Of a DNA stretch of 64,000 nucleotides, positions 34,895 to 47,328 are shown one piece after another. The stretch's first letter is position 1; each line of letters starts with the position of its first letter. Source of the DNA: Spirometra erinaceieuropaei. Taxonomy: Eukaryota > Platyhelminthes > Cestoda > Diphyllobothriidea > Diphyllobothriidae. The notes under the pieces are model-generated. The model saw nothing but the letters and a program-made list of their open reading frames with translations. It was not told the origin of the DNA and did no database searches. The position numbers and the translations under genes were made by a program. The stretch is taken from the NCBI GenBank assembly GCA_902702965.1, contig CACRXP010000016.1, positions 946,305-1,010,304 of the forward strand. Reading direction: 5' to 3'.

Positions 34895-35630
34895 AGTTAC
34901 TTTATTCTGGGAATAGGCGGTTCGCCCTTGAGGTCCTTATTCATATCCGAAAATAGCAAATGAGTTACTGATAACTGCAGTAAATGTGCAACTTGTAAAA
35001 TCATCGGCATATGAGGATCAGGGGCGAACTATCACCACTGACACAATAGCAATTATATGTAGAGTAAATTCTCATCAAATAAGCACCTAGTTTGCATGAA
35101 ATATGCTTTGACGGTTTCAAAAAGGACCACAGCGTCAGGGGGTCCGTTCCACGTTCCAACGATCTTCTGCGAGAAGGCGTTCCGTCGGACGTCCGAGGGT
35201 CAAATTCCTCTGCAGTTTAAAGAGATGACGTCGCAGACGGTCCATCCAAGTCAATTTGAAGAAGTCGTCAAAGACTGGAGCATACTCACGGCCTTTGAAA
35301 ATTCCGTAGGTTTGAATGAGGTCATCGAGCATTTGCTTATAATTGAGAGGAAAGAAAGGAAATGCAGCCAAGCCGGCTTCGTAAGGCAAGTGATCGAAAT
35401 TATTGATCATCTTCGTAAACCTCACCTGCAATCGTTTCGACTGATCATAGTCATTCTTGAACCACGAACGTCAGGCCTGGGCGGCATATTCCAAGTGAGA
35501 CTGAATGAATGTCCAGTAGATTATTCCTAGCAATTCCTTGCCAATCTGCATAAATCCTAGTCTCAACGCAAATACTATCTGTGCTGCGCGTTTAGCTGCC
35601 TTGAAACACGGCAACAATGGTCAACTCCCC
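34895..35630 (-). pseudogene. CR1/jockey-like LINE 3' fragment, minus strand (copy B)
   Basis: 5'-truncated copy of the element at 36345-37995. The minus frame 35135-35431 reads FTKMINNFDHLPYEAGLAAF, PLNYKQMLDDLIQTYGIFKG, matching FPLNYRQLCGDLIHTYRIVR of the other copy. Both 3' ends contain TTCATATC.. and TTTATT..GGGAAT. 5' truncation is usual for LINEs. Confidence 0.7.
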
Positions 35631-36344
35631 TTCCCTGTTATAATTTTAACAAACCAAATACTACTTGAATGTTAGAAAGAATAGTCACTAACTTAATATT
35701 TAATCGCACTTGACGTATAAACCTTGCAACACGTTTTCCTGGAGAACGCACGGCTTTTACAAACACTGTCTAGTACTCCGAAAAATACGCGGAAGCATAT
35801 TTAGTAAGCCACATACAAAGATTTTTCAAATTATGAACACTAACGTAGCTGTTCACTTACAGAAAATAGGGCATACAAATTCGTTGGCTTCCCTAGGCGG
35901 ACAAACCCCGAATGGACGACAAATACCACTTACAGACGGCCACCTGCCAGGCTAAACTCGACCAAGTTATCGTGACAAAAGATTTGACGACGAAGGAGCG
36001 GAAAATTAAAATATGACTGTTTCGTACTCCTTTCGGGTTCATTCACTCAATAAAGACTCAATTTATCATGTTCAAACAGAAACCCCATTGGAAACTTGTT
36101 TGTCTCGGGAAAGAATGTATTTTGCCGTCCAAGAATAAGTTCCCGATCTGCATTGACGATTAATTTCAGGTGGCAGAAAACTTATGAATTTTCAATGGAC
36201 GGAATGCTTATGAGCCTCTCGAAAAACTCCATATGTAGGCAGTTTGGACTGCATGCCTGTGCACATGTTTTGTTTCTCTACCCAGGTGGTGGCCAGTATT
36301 GTGATTGGTTGAAACCAGGCAGAATAATCCCATAGCAGTTTAAG

Positions 36345-37995
36345 TCAGTTTATTAAGGGAATGAGGATTTTTTCCTTGAGCTCCCTATTCATATCGATAA
36401 ACAGAAATAGAACTAATAATAACAGCATCAAATGCGGAAATTCAAAAGTTAGCGGTAAGTGTGAGCCAGGCGCAAGCTGCCGCCACTAAAACAATCGTGA
36501 TTATATGTACTGTAGTTTGTCAGCAAATGAGTATCTACTCTACATTTAAAGGATTCGATATCTTCGGGAAGAACTACCGCATCAGGGAGTCCGTTCCATG
36601 CTCCAATGACAATGTGAGAGAAGGCATTCCGTCGGATGTCCGAATGAGCCAGCTTCCTCTACAGTTTGAAGGAATGACCACGCAGACGGTTAGTCCCGGC
36701 ATTTCGAAGAATTCATCAGGGTCTAGGGCACACTCACGGCATCTGACAATCCTGTAGGTATGAATGAGATCGCCGCACAGTTGCCTGTAATTGAGGGGAA
36801 ACAGATTCAGTTCGGTCACCTTGGTTTCGTAAAGCAGATGATTAAGATTCTTGACCATCTTCGTTGCCATCGCCTGTAGTCTTTCCAGCCGCTGATTATC
36901 TTTCTCCGACCACGGTCGCCAGGCCTGGACTGCATACTCTAAGTGAGAACGGACGAATGTCCCATAGGTTTTTCTGAGCAGTTCTTTATCTATCTGTACA
37001 AATCCTCACTTCAGCGCAAATAACACCCTTGAGGCAGTCTTGGCTGCCTTTGACACTGTGATAATAGTTTCAGCGAGGAGGTCATTAAGATGCCGAGTTC
37101 TTTCTGTTCCACGACATTTCGAATGGGTTGCCCACCCAGGACGTATCAAAAGGAATCGTCCTCCTTACTGGTCCTTCTGGTGCTGAGTCTCAGGACCACA
37201 CATTTGTCCGCATTAAAATTTAGGAGCCAACGAGCTGACCAACTGTTCAGGCGGTTGGGACTGTCATGAAGCTCGTACCTGTCTGCGTCAGAGCTGATGG
37301 CTCTCCACAGCTTAACATCATCAGCAAACATGATAGCGCCGCATCCCAGTTCGTCGACCCAGTCGTTAATGTAAACCAGGAATAGCAACGGCCCTAAGAC
37401 GGAGCCCTGGGGGTACATAACTTAAAACGGGGGAAGGAGTTGGCCCGAGGCCTCAGCGCACATGGTTTGTGATTCCCCTTCAAGAAAATCCAAGTCAGCT
37501 GCTTTCCTCTTATCACAATTTCAGGAAGCTTGCAGATTAGGCGTTTATGTGGGACGCTGTCGAACGCCTTCTTAAAGTCTGCGTATATGACATCAACCCT
37601 CCCATCCTCGTCCAGTGCGCGACTCCACTGCTCCGTTGAGAGCAATAAACTGGAAAGACACGAGCGGTTCTGTCTGAAGCCGTGCTGCAGGTATGAGAGT
37701 AAGTGGTTCTGCTCTAGGGCCTTCATTGTTGCTTTCTTAATTACAGACTCCATTATTTTACAGCAGATGCAAGTGAGACTAACAGGCCGGTGATTGTTAA
37801 CATTAGTGCGAACCCCGCCCTTGTGTATCGGAAAGATATTTGCTGTCTTCCATTCCGATGGCAGCCTCCCTAATTCGAATAACGAGCGAAAGATGTGTGC
37901 CAGTGATTTGGAGAGGTCATTCGCTAGTTCCTTCAAGAATTTGGCCGGTATATTGTCCGGACCCGAGGACTTTGCTTCTACGACAATCAATCCAC
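36345..37995 (-). pseudogene. CR1/jockey-like LINE, minus strand (copy A, longest)
   Basis: The minus-strand frame 37394-37990 starts EAKSSGPDNIPAKFLKELAN and continues with LPSEWKTANIFPIHKGG, HRPVSLTCICCKIMESVI, HGFRQNRSC and VDVIYADFKKAFDSVPHKRL (motif A). After a frameshift near 37410, the frame 37146-37418 has PQGSVLGPLLFLVYINDW and IMFADDVKLW (intact FADD), then LLNFNADKCVVLRLS. More shifts lead to FPLNYRQLCGDLIHTYR and the end. Missing 5' endonuclease. It differs from the LINE that hosts the nest. Region 35631-36344 has no recognisable gene. Confidence 0.8.
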
Positions 37996-40900
37996 ATCTC
38001 TCTCGCCACGTTCATTACTACATGTATCACAGAGCAGACTTTAGGGGGTGGACGAAACAGGCATAAAAGTGCAAAAAATGGCAGAAAGTGGTTTGACCAA
38101 TATTGTCAATTTTTATAGTGGTGGCGACTTTGTGAAGAAATCACCATTTTGGCCTGAAATACATGTTATTTTGCAAATGTTGGAACTCGGGACCATTCTG
38201 TTTCCCTGGGTCATGTGTACGACATCGGTGTGGTATCCCCCAGACTTTGGAAGAGATGTTCCGTATTATTTCGCAACCCACATATTTGAAGGTGAACTCG
38301 CTGACACGGAATCTTCCGCCTGTATCATCAGTGTACAGCCTACGGACATTGACGTTTGTTTTACTGCACCTTCGTTACTACGATCGTATTATGTATCATG
38401 TCCTCCTGAGGTCCTATTTTCATCTACATGGGACTTCTAGGCGTCACAGGCGAGTATTTTAGTTTTTTTTCGAAGCGTGCGTTTGTTTTCTTTCTCACCG
38501 ATCCACAGGTCTTTAGTGCCATTTTATCACGCTAAATAATCATCCTGTGCATTATCTGTGGACGTCCTTCACCCCGGGAATCACAGCGCATTCACCTGCT
38601 GGTGTGGCGTAAAATGGCCTGACCTTTCTACCAATAACTATTGGCATGTATTCAGGAGTTTTTTAGTTTTGGAACTTAGCCTTTACGGACTTGACCTCCA
38701 CGTCCCCAACCGTGTCTCCCGCATGAGACTGAGTTTTACAGTACTAACTTGCAAGTTAGTACTCTAAAACTCAGTCATGACCACTGAAAGTTCATTGCTC
38801 GCGAACATCATTACACCCCTATTTCCCCGTAGTTAACTTTTTTCAGCATTTTGTGGCATTTACCCTGATTCACTCCGACCACCACCTATTCCGAAAGCTC
38901 TCGTACTACGGATCCGCCAACATTGCTGGCGTATACCCGTAAATCCGTCTTCTGTTGGGGACTCTTATTTGGGTTTATTTAGAGTTGGAGTCTCCAGTTA
39001 CACATCACGCATGCAGTAATGAACCAGTGGTCAGTCATGTGGTTTACTCACCATGAAAGCTTTGCAATTTCGCAGGCAACTATTTTTGCCCGTTTACTTA
39101 GCATCTACTTAAGGTTAGACCTATCACAAAGTCTAGGTCCTGTATGACTAACTTGCAACTGCTACGTCAGGGGCGATCATTAAGTGCATTGTACACCGCC
39201 CCTAATCAGTACTTCGTCGAGCCGTTAAGAACCGCCGCTGCAGTCGGCAGCCAATCGTCGTCTCTTTTGTGGCTTTTGCTAGTTTCAGATTCTTTCTCTG
39301 CTTGGATTCCCTGTCACGCACTATGTTACATGGTAGCACGCCACCTAGATAGTTCCTTTTTATTCAAGCCCCTACCACGGATCAAAAACCGATGTCTGTG
39401 CCAGTGGTGAGGAGGATGACTTCTTCAATGTTACCTCCGACGTCCGTTATAGCTGCGCTCTCTCATCGGATCTGTTCAGCCACGTAATAGACTGGTTTAT
39501 TTGAATTGCACCATAGACTATCCAGTCGTTACAGCAAGTCATGGCCCGTGTATTGTCAATCTCAACTACGCTGAAGACTGCGGTGCGTAGTGTTCTAGAT
39601 AAGTATGAGAGCAGCGGAAGTGGATTTGAAAACGAATCCCTGTAAAAAATAGTCGTTTCTGTATTCGCAGCCGGAGGTACCTTTCGGGCATGGTAAATAT
39701 CGAGGCTCGTGTATTAGTAGACACTTTCCCCTTTTATGGGCCAAACATGGCCAAACCAGGCCTGCCCTTTGCACTCGATTCTCCGAACTCGTTTCCCGGA
39801 TCGTGTCAAACGATTGTACAGTCGGTCTTTTACAGGAACGGCCAATTGCGCCCTCCCCACTCACTAAATCAAATTTTTCGGCCATGTGCTGCGCCGACCT
39901 AAAAGCAGAATTGTCTAAGGCGCCACACCCGAATCCTGCCACGGCGTACGCGGAAAACGAACTAGAGTTTCCATCAGGGGTAAGAAGTATGTGAACTAGC
40001 CCTGCTCGCGAAAGAGTGTATCCATGTTGCCTACCGGGACGTGCGCGCTGGGAGACACAACCGCAATCCCTGACGATACGGATTATCTCCTACGACACTG
40101 GCATTTCGTCTGTCAGAAAACAGTGTTGGGCTCAGACCGTCTATCACCGCTACAGTAACGTTTGCGACCAGTGTATTAGCGACGGGTCCGGAAAAAGTGC
40201 CGTTGCACTTGGGCTACGCTAGAAGGCGAATAAAATCTACGTGGAAAATCGTCTCAGCGCGTCGCTCGTAAACGGATAAAAGGCATACTTACTAGCATGA
40301 GTTGGCTTCCTGTGCTCCTACTTTTAGCCTACGAAGCGATAGAGGCTCTCGGCGACTGCCTCCATGAAGGCCCGTCTTCTTTTCCCATGGCAGCATCAAA
40401 ATTGTCGAAAAGAATTTGAATGCGCTCACGGGCAAAGCCGATCTAACAACTCTCCATATCCTCGGCAAGTTTGTGATCTATAGCCGACGTGAAAATGGTG
40501 ACTTCCTTTGTTTTATCGAAGGCAGTGGATTGGTTTTGACATCTGTTGTAGCTAGGACCGTAAAAAGCACACGAGATGAAGAGAGCGAACCGATCAGGAT
40601 ACGAGAATCAAAACGAGAATACCCCAAAATAGGTTTTTTTCCATCTTAAAATTGACGTACTGGAACTAAAACGAGAAACAGAAAAGTGGTAGATAACATG
40701 GAATTTTGCCAGGGGCTTATTTTGGCATGACAACACCCAAAAATGCTTACTGACAGAATATTAAAATGGTGGGACAATCTCTGCGCTGACTACACTCGTG
40801 TACTGTCTCCAACTGCCGTTCAATATGTGGAACCGAGACAACAGGTAGTTTACTTAAGACCACACAAACATGAGAGTGTGACTACTTTTGCGTTTCAAGG

Positions 40901-42660
40901 CGCTCACAGAGGTACTTCATCTCCAAGACTGAAGGACGAGCATCGGCCAATATCATTCAAATGGCGGATGATGAGCCGCGCGCTCAGATCTCCGTGTACC
41001 AAAAGTTGGGAGAGTAGGCTTTTTTATATGAAATTGTCGTCATTTTCAAGACTTTTAAAGCACCGTGTCGGCAAGAATTGACCTATGGTAACACTGCTAG
41101 AACATGATACCTGAGTTCGGGCGAACGCTAGAAACGGTCAAACGGTAAAAATGACAGGTCTCAACCCCTCACTGATTTAGCTGTCGCCATGCTGGGAAAA
41201 ACGCTGGGAAATCTGCAGTTCTGTTTGACGTTCTCATACCACAAATAGTGTCCCTCGTCGTAGACAGCCTGAGACCTGGCGTAGTCGAGCATTTTGTTTT
41301 CTCTGGTTCCTCAATACAACCGACGAGTCAATCTTAAGAGATAAACCACTCCGTACAACTCGTGTGCTGTGTTCTGTCGAGCCGGGAAGTGCATGCAGTG
41401 TTACCGCGAGGTTCTACAGAAAATGGAGATCAAATTATGTGGGGCTACTCTCAAAGGCGTCGTGCCCTAGTACTGTGAAACGGCCTTAGCAATGACATTC
41501 CTGACCAGGACACCTTCCTTACTCGTACAAAACAACTACAGGTCATGATTTTCCAGCAAAGCAAAACGTTCTGTTGTGTATTCGTAAAGACTGTTGACTG
41601 TTTTGTTGCACCCAAGTCTGCGGACGTTGAGTTTTTGAAGAGGCTGAAAACTTTCTTGAAGTCCTAGAGACTTAAACGAAGTCATGGTCCCAAGATCGTC
41701 TGGGCTGAGCCCTTCTTACTACATTTTTCTGTCACACTTTTTGAGCGATAGCGTAGGACTGCACCCCAACATTTGCCCAAAAGAATGTACTCGACTTGTG
41801 TGGTCGTCCTCTCATCATCCGAGTGCCAGGTTAGCAGATCCCCTGAAAAGTGTTGGAACTCGGCGTTGAGCACAACTAGCTTGATCTTTGGCTGAACCTC
41901 GAAATTGATTGTCATTGTCGAATTGACCCGCGGACCACAACCCAGCCGATGACTTAACAGGTTTGTGTCAAATTTGCAGGTGCGCTCACTAAAGCACACT
42001 AGCTATTTCGCCCATACATCTGCGTTAAACTTAGAGAAATTGACAACAAGTAAACTTGGGGTAATTACTGTGCTCATTAGCCGTACGCGGACGATGAATG
42101 GAGACGATTTCTCATGTCATGAACGTCGGTCATCGGATGTGACGTGCGTGCTTCGCCATGTAAACCAGCGTTTTCACAGTCCTTGCTATAATGGGGCCCT
42201 TGTCTACCACTTCCAGTAAAGTACCATATGGACCTATTCATGTTCTAGCAGCTGGGTATTTTTCCTTACTGAGACATGCTTGAGAGTGGGTCTATCGTCG
42301 ATACCATTTGTCTTGGCGCGCCAAATCGAGATTTCGACTAAATCAATGAAACATAGCCGTCACCTGCTCTTGTCCGTCCGTGTTGCATTGTTCGACGAGG
42401 GATAGAGTTGTGGTTCATGTAACCTCTCAATCGCCCAAAAGCGACCTAGTTTTAAAGGGTGATCCTTCTGGTCAGGTCGAAGGCAGCATCTTGGTGATCA
42501 GGTTGGCAGAATCCCTGGGACGTTCTCGATTCCCCTACTTATCCGTATCTGCACCTACGTAAGTCCCAGGCATCGGACAGGTAAATTTTTGAAGATTTCG
42601 CTTTTATCATTATGATTTTCTATGTGGTCGCTGGCTACTGCTGTAGTGACTGGAGTGTTG
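37996..42660. other. Unrecognised DNA
   Basis: Frames of up to 130 codons (38048-38440, starting MDETGIKVQKMAESGLTN) and 115 codons occur, without recognisable domains. A hairpin lies at 38722-38779. No LINE, LTR or SINE signature was found. Confidence 0.4.
38722..38779. repeat. Near-perfect palindrome (hairpin, almost no loop)
   Basis: Arms CTGAGTTTTACAGTACTAAC and TTGCAAGTTAGTACTCTAAA are complementary apart from one substitution and a 2-nt insertion; the centre TTGCAA needs no loop. About 28-bp arms. Confidence 0.85.
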
Positions 42661-42687
42661 ATTTTTTAAAATTAAATTCATCTCTAT

Positions 42688-42838
42688 GTGTTTCCCTTAT
42701 CTCAGATGTCGGTTGAACACAGGGATGCACCGACATGGCCCCTCTTCAGTGCCTTTAGTAGCAACAATGAAGACTATCGGTCATCTACAGAGCCTACTGG
42801 ATATCTCCGTTCTTATCTTGATGTCGGCTCTCGCGGTC
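42688..42838 (+). CDS. Candidate 5' exon cut by the assembly gap
   Basis: A pyrimidine-rich tract and acceptor (TCCCTTATCTCAG ending at 42701) precede ATG TCG GTT; the frame from there reads MSVEHRDAPTWPLFSAFSSN, then STEPTGYLRSYLDVGSRG into the N run. Composition is protein-like and the acceptor is good. It is not recognised. It could be a first coding exon of a plus-strand gene, even an upstream exon of RNPS1 4.6 kb further on, or chance. It is too short to decide. Confidence 0.25.
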
Positions 42839-43694
42839 NNNNNNNNNNNNNNNNNNNNNNNNNNNNNNNNNNNNNNNNNNNNNNNNNNNNNNNNNNNNNN
42901 NNNNNNNNNNNNNNNNNNNNNNNNNNNNNNNNNNNNNNNNNNNNNNNNNNNNNNNNNNNNNNNNNNNNNNNNNNNNNNNNNNNNNNNNNNNNNNNNNNNN
43001 NNNNNNNNNNNNNNNNNNNNNNNNNNNNNNNNNNNNNNNNNNNNNNNNNNNNNNNNNNNNNNNNNNNNNNNNNNNNNNNNNNNNNNNNNNNNNNNNNNNN
43101 NNNNNNNNNNNNNNNNNNNNNNNNNNNNNNNNNNNNNNNNNNNNNNNNNNNNNNNNNNNNNNNNNNNNNNNNNNNNNNNNNNNNNNNNNNNNNNNNNNNN
43201 NNNNNNNNNNNNNNNNNNNNNNNNNNNNNNNNNNNNNNNNNNNNNNNNNNNNNNNNNNNNNNNNNNNNNNNNNNNNNNNNNNNNNNNNNNNNNNNNNNNN
43301 NNNNNNNNNNNNNNNNNNNNNNNNNNNNNNNNNNNNNNNNNNNNNNNNNNNNNNNNNNNNNNNNNNNNNNNNNNNNNNNNNNNNNNNNNNNNNNNNNNNN
43401 NNNNNNNNNNNNNNNNNNNNNNNNNNNNNNNNNNNNNNNNNNNNNNNNNNNNNNNNNNNNNNNNNNNNNNNNNNNNNNNNNNNNNNNNNNNNNNNNNNNN
43501 NNNNNNNNNNNNNNNNNNNNNNNNNNNNNNNNNNNNNNNNNNNNNNNNNNNNNNNNNNNNNNNNNNNNNNNNNNNNNNNNNNNNNNNNNNNNNNNNNNNN
43601 NNNNNNNNNNNNNNNNNNNNNNNNNNNNNNNNNNNNNNNNNNNNNNNNNNNNNNNNNNNNNNNNNNNNNNNNNNNNNNNNNNNNNNNNNNNNNN
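42839..43694. other. Assembly gap (856 N)
   Basis: Run of unknown bases. The sequence on the right edge starts inside a family A SINE. Confidence 1.
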
Positions 43695-43795
43695 TTAGCC
43701 GTCGTCAGCCAGTCATACCCAATCCCAACAGGACGAGTGAGTACCGTAGAAGCGATCGGTGAGCGCCCCTCTACCAGCAACAGCTACGTATGTGT
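43695..43795. repeat. Family A SINE pieces at the gap edge
   Basis: TTAGCCGTCGTCAGCCAGTC is the minus-strand body/head border of family A. It is followed at once by the plus-strand tail GACGAGTGAGTACCGTAGAA and GATCGGTGAGCGCCCCTCTA, so two oppositely oriented pieces are joined. Confidence 0.6.
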
Positions 43796-46700
43796 GGTCA
43801 ACACAGGCGGGAATTTAACCTCAGTCACTGCGCTCTTCTCTATCTCTGGTCTTTTTGACCGTCTTGCTACGGAAGCCATATGAAAATATGTAGAGTGGAG
43901 TAGGTGCCGTGCTGTTCTTCCCCAATATAAAACGATTCATGCGCAAAGGACCTCCGTGGGGCGGACAAACTATTGTGTGCTTAGAAAGCGAGGAAAAACC
44001 AGGGGAGGCTCGGACTGCCGTTGCGCAATAATAACTATTATCGTGAGGTACACTGACCTCGTCTTGAATGAAACTGTCCCTACTCGCTAGAAAGGCATCG
44101 CGAGGACATCTGAGTTACTATGAGAAAGACGGCTCAGGTGGTTTGGACAGGTTCTTGGTCGTCTTCTCTATAAGCCCAGTGCCACTGCCCTAAATCTTTC
44201 GCTTCAATGTAGTGTGAAGCTAGACCAAAACTGAGTCGACGCTGTCCGTCTAGATATTCAGTTTATCCTCGTACCTATGGTATTCAATCTTTGTCGCCGA
44301 GCAGACGGTAGATCGAGCTGTCCAGGTCCGTTGCCACCGGCCGCTGCGCTCGTGGAGAGGCACTATGTGGAACCATTGTGACTGGTTTGCCCAATCATTA
44401 TCACAACCGTATCAATTTCAGGCGTCCCTGGGGGATATGAGATGGTAGACCGATAACCGGTGTTCAGTGCATATTGCCTGCGTATTCATGTGTTCCGACT
44501 GGTGGCTGGTGTACACTTCTCACACAGGATGAGGAGGATTTTTTGTCCTCACCACAACTGTTTGAAAATCCTAGCCGTTGCACCCTGTCATTGCTTGTCC
44601 TCAGCCGATCTTGTCAATGTTAGAGATCACCTTCCTTCCTGACAGCCGGTTTCTAGATCTCCCGCAGCATTTACGCCATACCTCATAGTTCGATTGCTGT
44701 ATTCTACTGTCCAGAACAGCATCAATTCCGAGTGCAAGGGTATCTAAGCGCAAGAAGAACTAGGACAAACCTACGCCAAACGCAGCGCATTTACTCCGGG
44801 TGTGAGGATCGTCTTTATAAGAAGTAGCACGCACTTCTTTCGTGATCTTGCTACATGGTCCGGTGGGGGGAGTGCTTGTGTTTGATACGGGTTCGACCAT
44901 ACTTGATCTAAATGACTTCAAGTAAGCACCGGATTGCGTCTCTACGGGCGCAGATCTGCGACAGCGGATCAGTCTGACTCATTCTTTCGTGGCGAAGACC
45001 GATTACTGAGGGTTCAGGATCCACCTCCACGTCTTGGCGGACCGTGTCTAATCAAGTTCCTAACTGAACTCTTCGCTCTCTCCAGGTATGTAGCGGGCCA
45101 CAGGGAACGTGTCCGAGCTACCTTGCGATGTAGCGAATGCAGACTGTCTCATTCGAAACGGTGTCGATGAACCCCCTCACTCCCCAGAGAGTCTTTTTAG
45201 TTAAATATTGTCCCCAAAGTCGGATTCAAACTTGCGAATCCACTATGGGCAACTTTTAGTTAGGAGTGCTGCCAATCGAGACATGGGAAGGCGGAGGAGT
45301 AATTTATAGTTTATTTGCTTCTTCAGCCAACCAGTCGGGAAGAACCTAGGTTCTTTGGTTACAGTTACTAAGATAAAATCTCTGTCATGGAACCTCGAGC
45401 TCGTGCACCGTTGGCAGTCTTTAAGATCGTACATGAGAGTGGCCTCCGCCTATTTTTGAGCCCTAGACCGGAGGTCCACGGCAGCTCAAAATCGCCCGTA
45501 TTCCATTATGTAGCCAGGACAGATCTTTAGCACCGCTTTTGCATAGTGCCTTATGAAATCACTTCCTGTTGTTTACGTCGATCAGCTGCCCCATAAACGT
45601 CAATAGTAGTGAAAGTGCGATTCCCATGCGGCATGTCGAAAGAAGAAAAGACATTCACAGGGAAGGGTTTAAGTTTCGTCTGTCGCTTCGAGAAGAGATC
45701 CCGGCCACTCCACAGTCGGCATTAGCAACTTACGCATCGTTTGGTTTAGAAATCCGCATCTCTAGAACTCCCCAATGTATACTTAAAAGTTCTTGGTTCC
45801 TCTTCCAACGCACGCCACATTTTAGGTTTTTAAAGAAACGAAGGATTTTTCGAAACCTCGGAAATTAATTAATGCTTTTCCATGTTGTGACTGGCCCATC
45901 GTCAGGAAAAAGGGATTAGGACAGTGTAGTTAGCGCGCTGAAGCACTTGTTCCGTTGCCTGACAGAAAACCACCTCCATGCGTCGGAGGAGAGGGGGGGG
46001 GGTTAGTGGTTTAAGGGTAGATCGACCAAGTGGTTTAGGTCTAGTCATAGGAGCGAAATAGACAACGCAGCATCGATGGGATCGTCGAAAAGCCGTAGCA
46101 TGCGTGAACTCGCGTTTCACAGCTGCTACATTGAACGTCCCACCCACCTCAGATGCCGCACGGTTAGGCCAACCGCCGTCGTCTGACTTCAGCTGACCGA
46201 GAGAGTTAGTCAGGAATTTCGCCCTCTGATGATTGTCCAACGACTGAAAGCTCGCCTTGTTGACCGCGAAGTGCCATACCGGGACCTCAGCACGTTATGC
46301 CGGAGGTTGAGGAGAGATGTCCACATCCGAATCCAAGAATTACAGGCGATCATCTCTGCACCGGACAGCTCTGTTGTGGCTCGCTAATAGTAATCTAACC
46401 ATTAGCAGGCACATTGATTCAAAACTGTTATATGAGGCGGCGGGGTCATTTCGTGTGTCATGCCTATGTTTAGCAGTCCTGTTTGGGTGTGCAGCTGGGA
46501 CTGAAAGTCAGTGGGAACTATGGGCTGTTTTAGTCTCAGTTCTTCGCCCACCCTGTTTTATGCTTTTAGGAGACACTTTCAGGTAGGGCAGATGTGCCGT
46601 GGCTTGTGAATAAATCTAAAAGATCACACATACGAGAAACGTTATGTTATTAGGATTTGTATTCTTTTGGGCAAGTCATGCGATATGGACATTTCGGCCT

Positions 46701-47328
46701 CCGTAAAGTGCGCTTATTTCCCAAGCCTTTTACGAGTAGTCTGTTAAAGTTAACACAGACCATAACCCCTGAACCCCTGACATGTAAGTGACACGTGAAC
46801 GCGCATCATCCACTCTAAAGACCTAGGGGCGCTCATTAATCAAGCTGCTCGCGTTTTTGTGCTTTTGTCTAGGAGCCCTATCAACTTCCTGCATATTTTT
46901 TGTTTGACTCCACCAAAGTAATTTATATTCTGTCAGGAAACCTGTCCCAGACCAGTCCCATATTCGCACAGGAGTGCTTCCGTCGTCTCCGGGAGTTGCA
47001 GAATTGTCAGCTTTTGTTCTGGATGGATTCCTTCATTGTCTTATGAAAATTCCAGTGTTTTAGGACTTTTTGCCTCAATTACCCAATTTGTTTTACTAAC
47101 TTTGTAGAAAGGACACCACATTGAACTAAATCCCCCCTGGATAGACTGAATAGACGGCTACTGATAAGTTAATCTCCGTGGATTCTGCCTTGAGCAACAT
47201 ATTCGGGTTATCAAAAAGCACCGGCTGTCTTCAGGGGCTGCTAGAAATCAGTATGCAGTTAGTAGCAACGGAAAATGTTCAGCTTACAACCGTATTTTCC
47301 TTATCACAATCCATATTTTACTTGACAG
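43796..47328. other. Unrecognised DNA upstream of RNPS1
   Basis: Should contain the promoter and first exon(s) of RNPS1 if these are not in the gap, but I could not place them. The minus-strand frame 45902-46240 (112 residues, QRAKFLTNSLGQLKSDDGGW) has no recognised domain. Confidence 0.35.

Noticed and set aside
38048..38440. 130-codon plus frame as a gene
   Set aside because: No recognised domain, no splice or promoter context, and similar-length frames occur by chance at this composition.
42686..43780. Frames of 328-358 codons
   Set aside because: They consist mostly of unknown residues across the N gap.
47178..47328. Start of RNPS1 at the ATG 47178
   Set aside because: This stretch ends in a pyrimidine-rich acceptor (TTTTACTTGACAG) and its predicted residues do not resemble the protein; it is intron.
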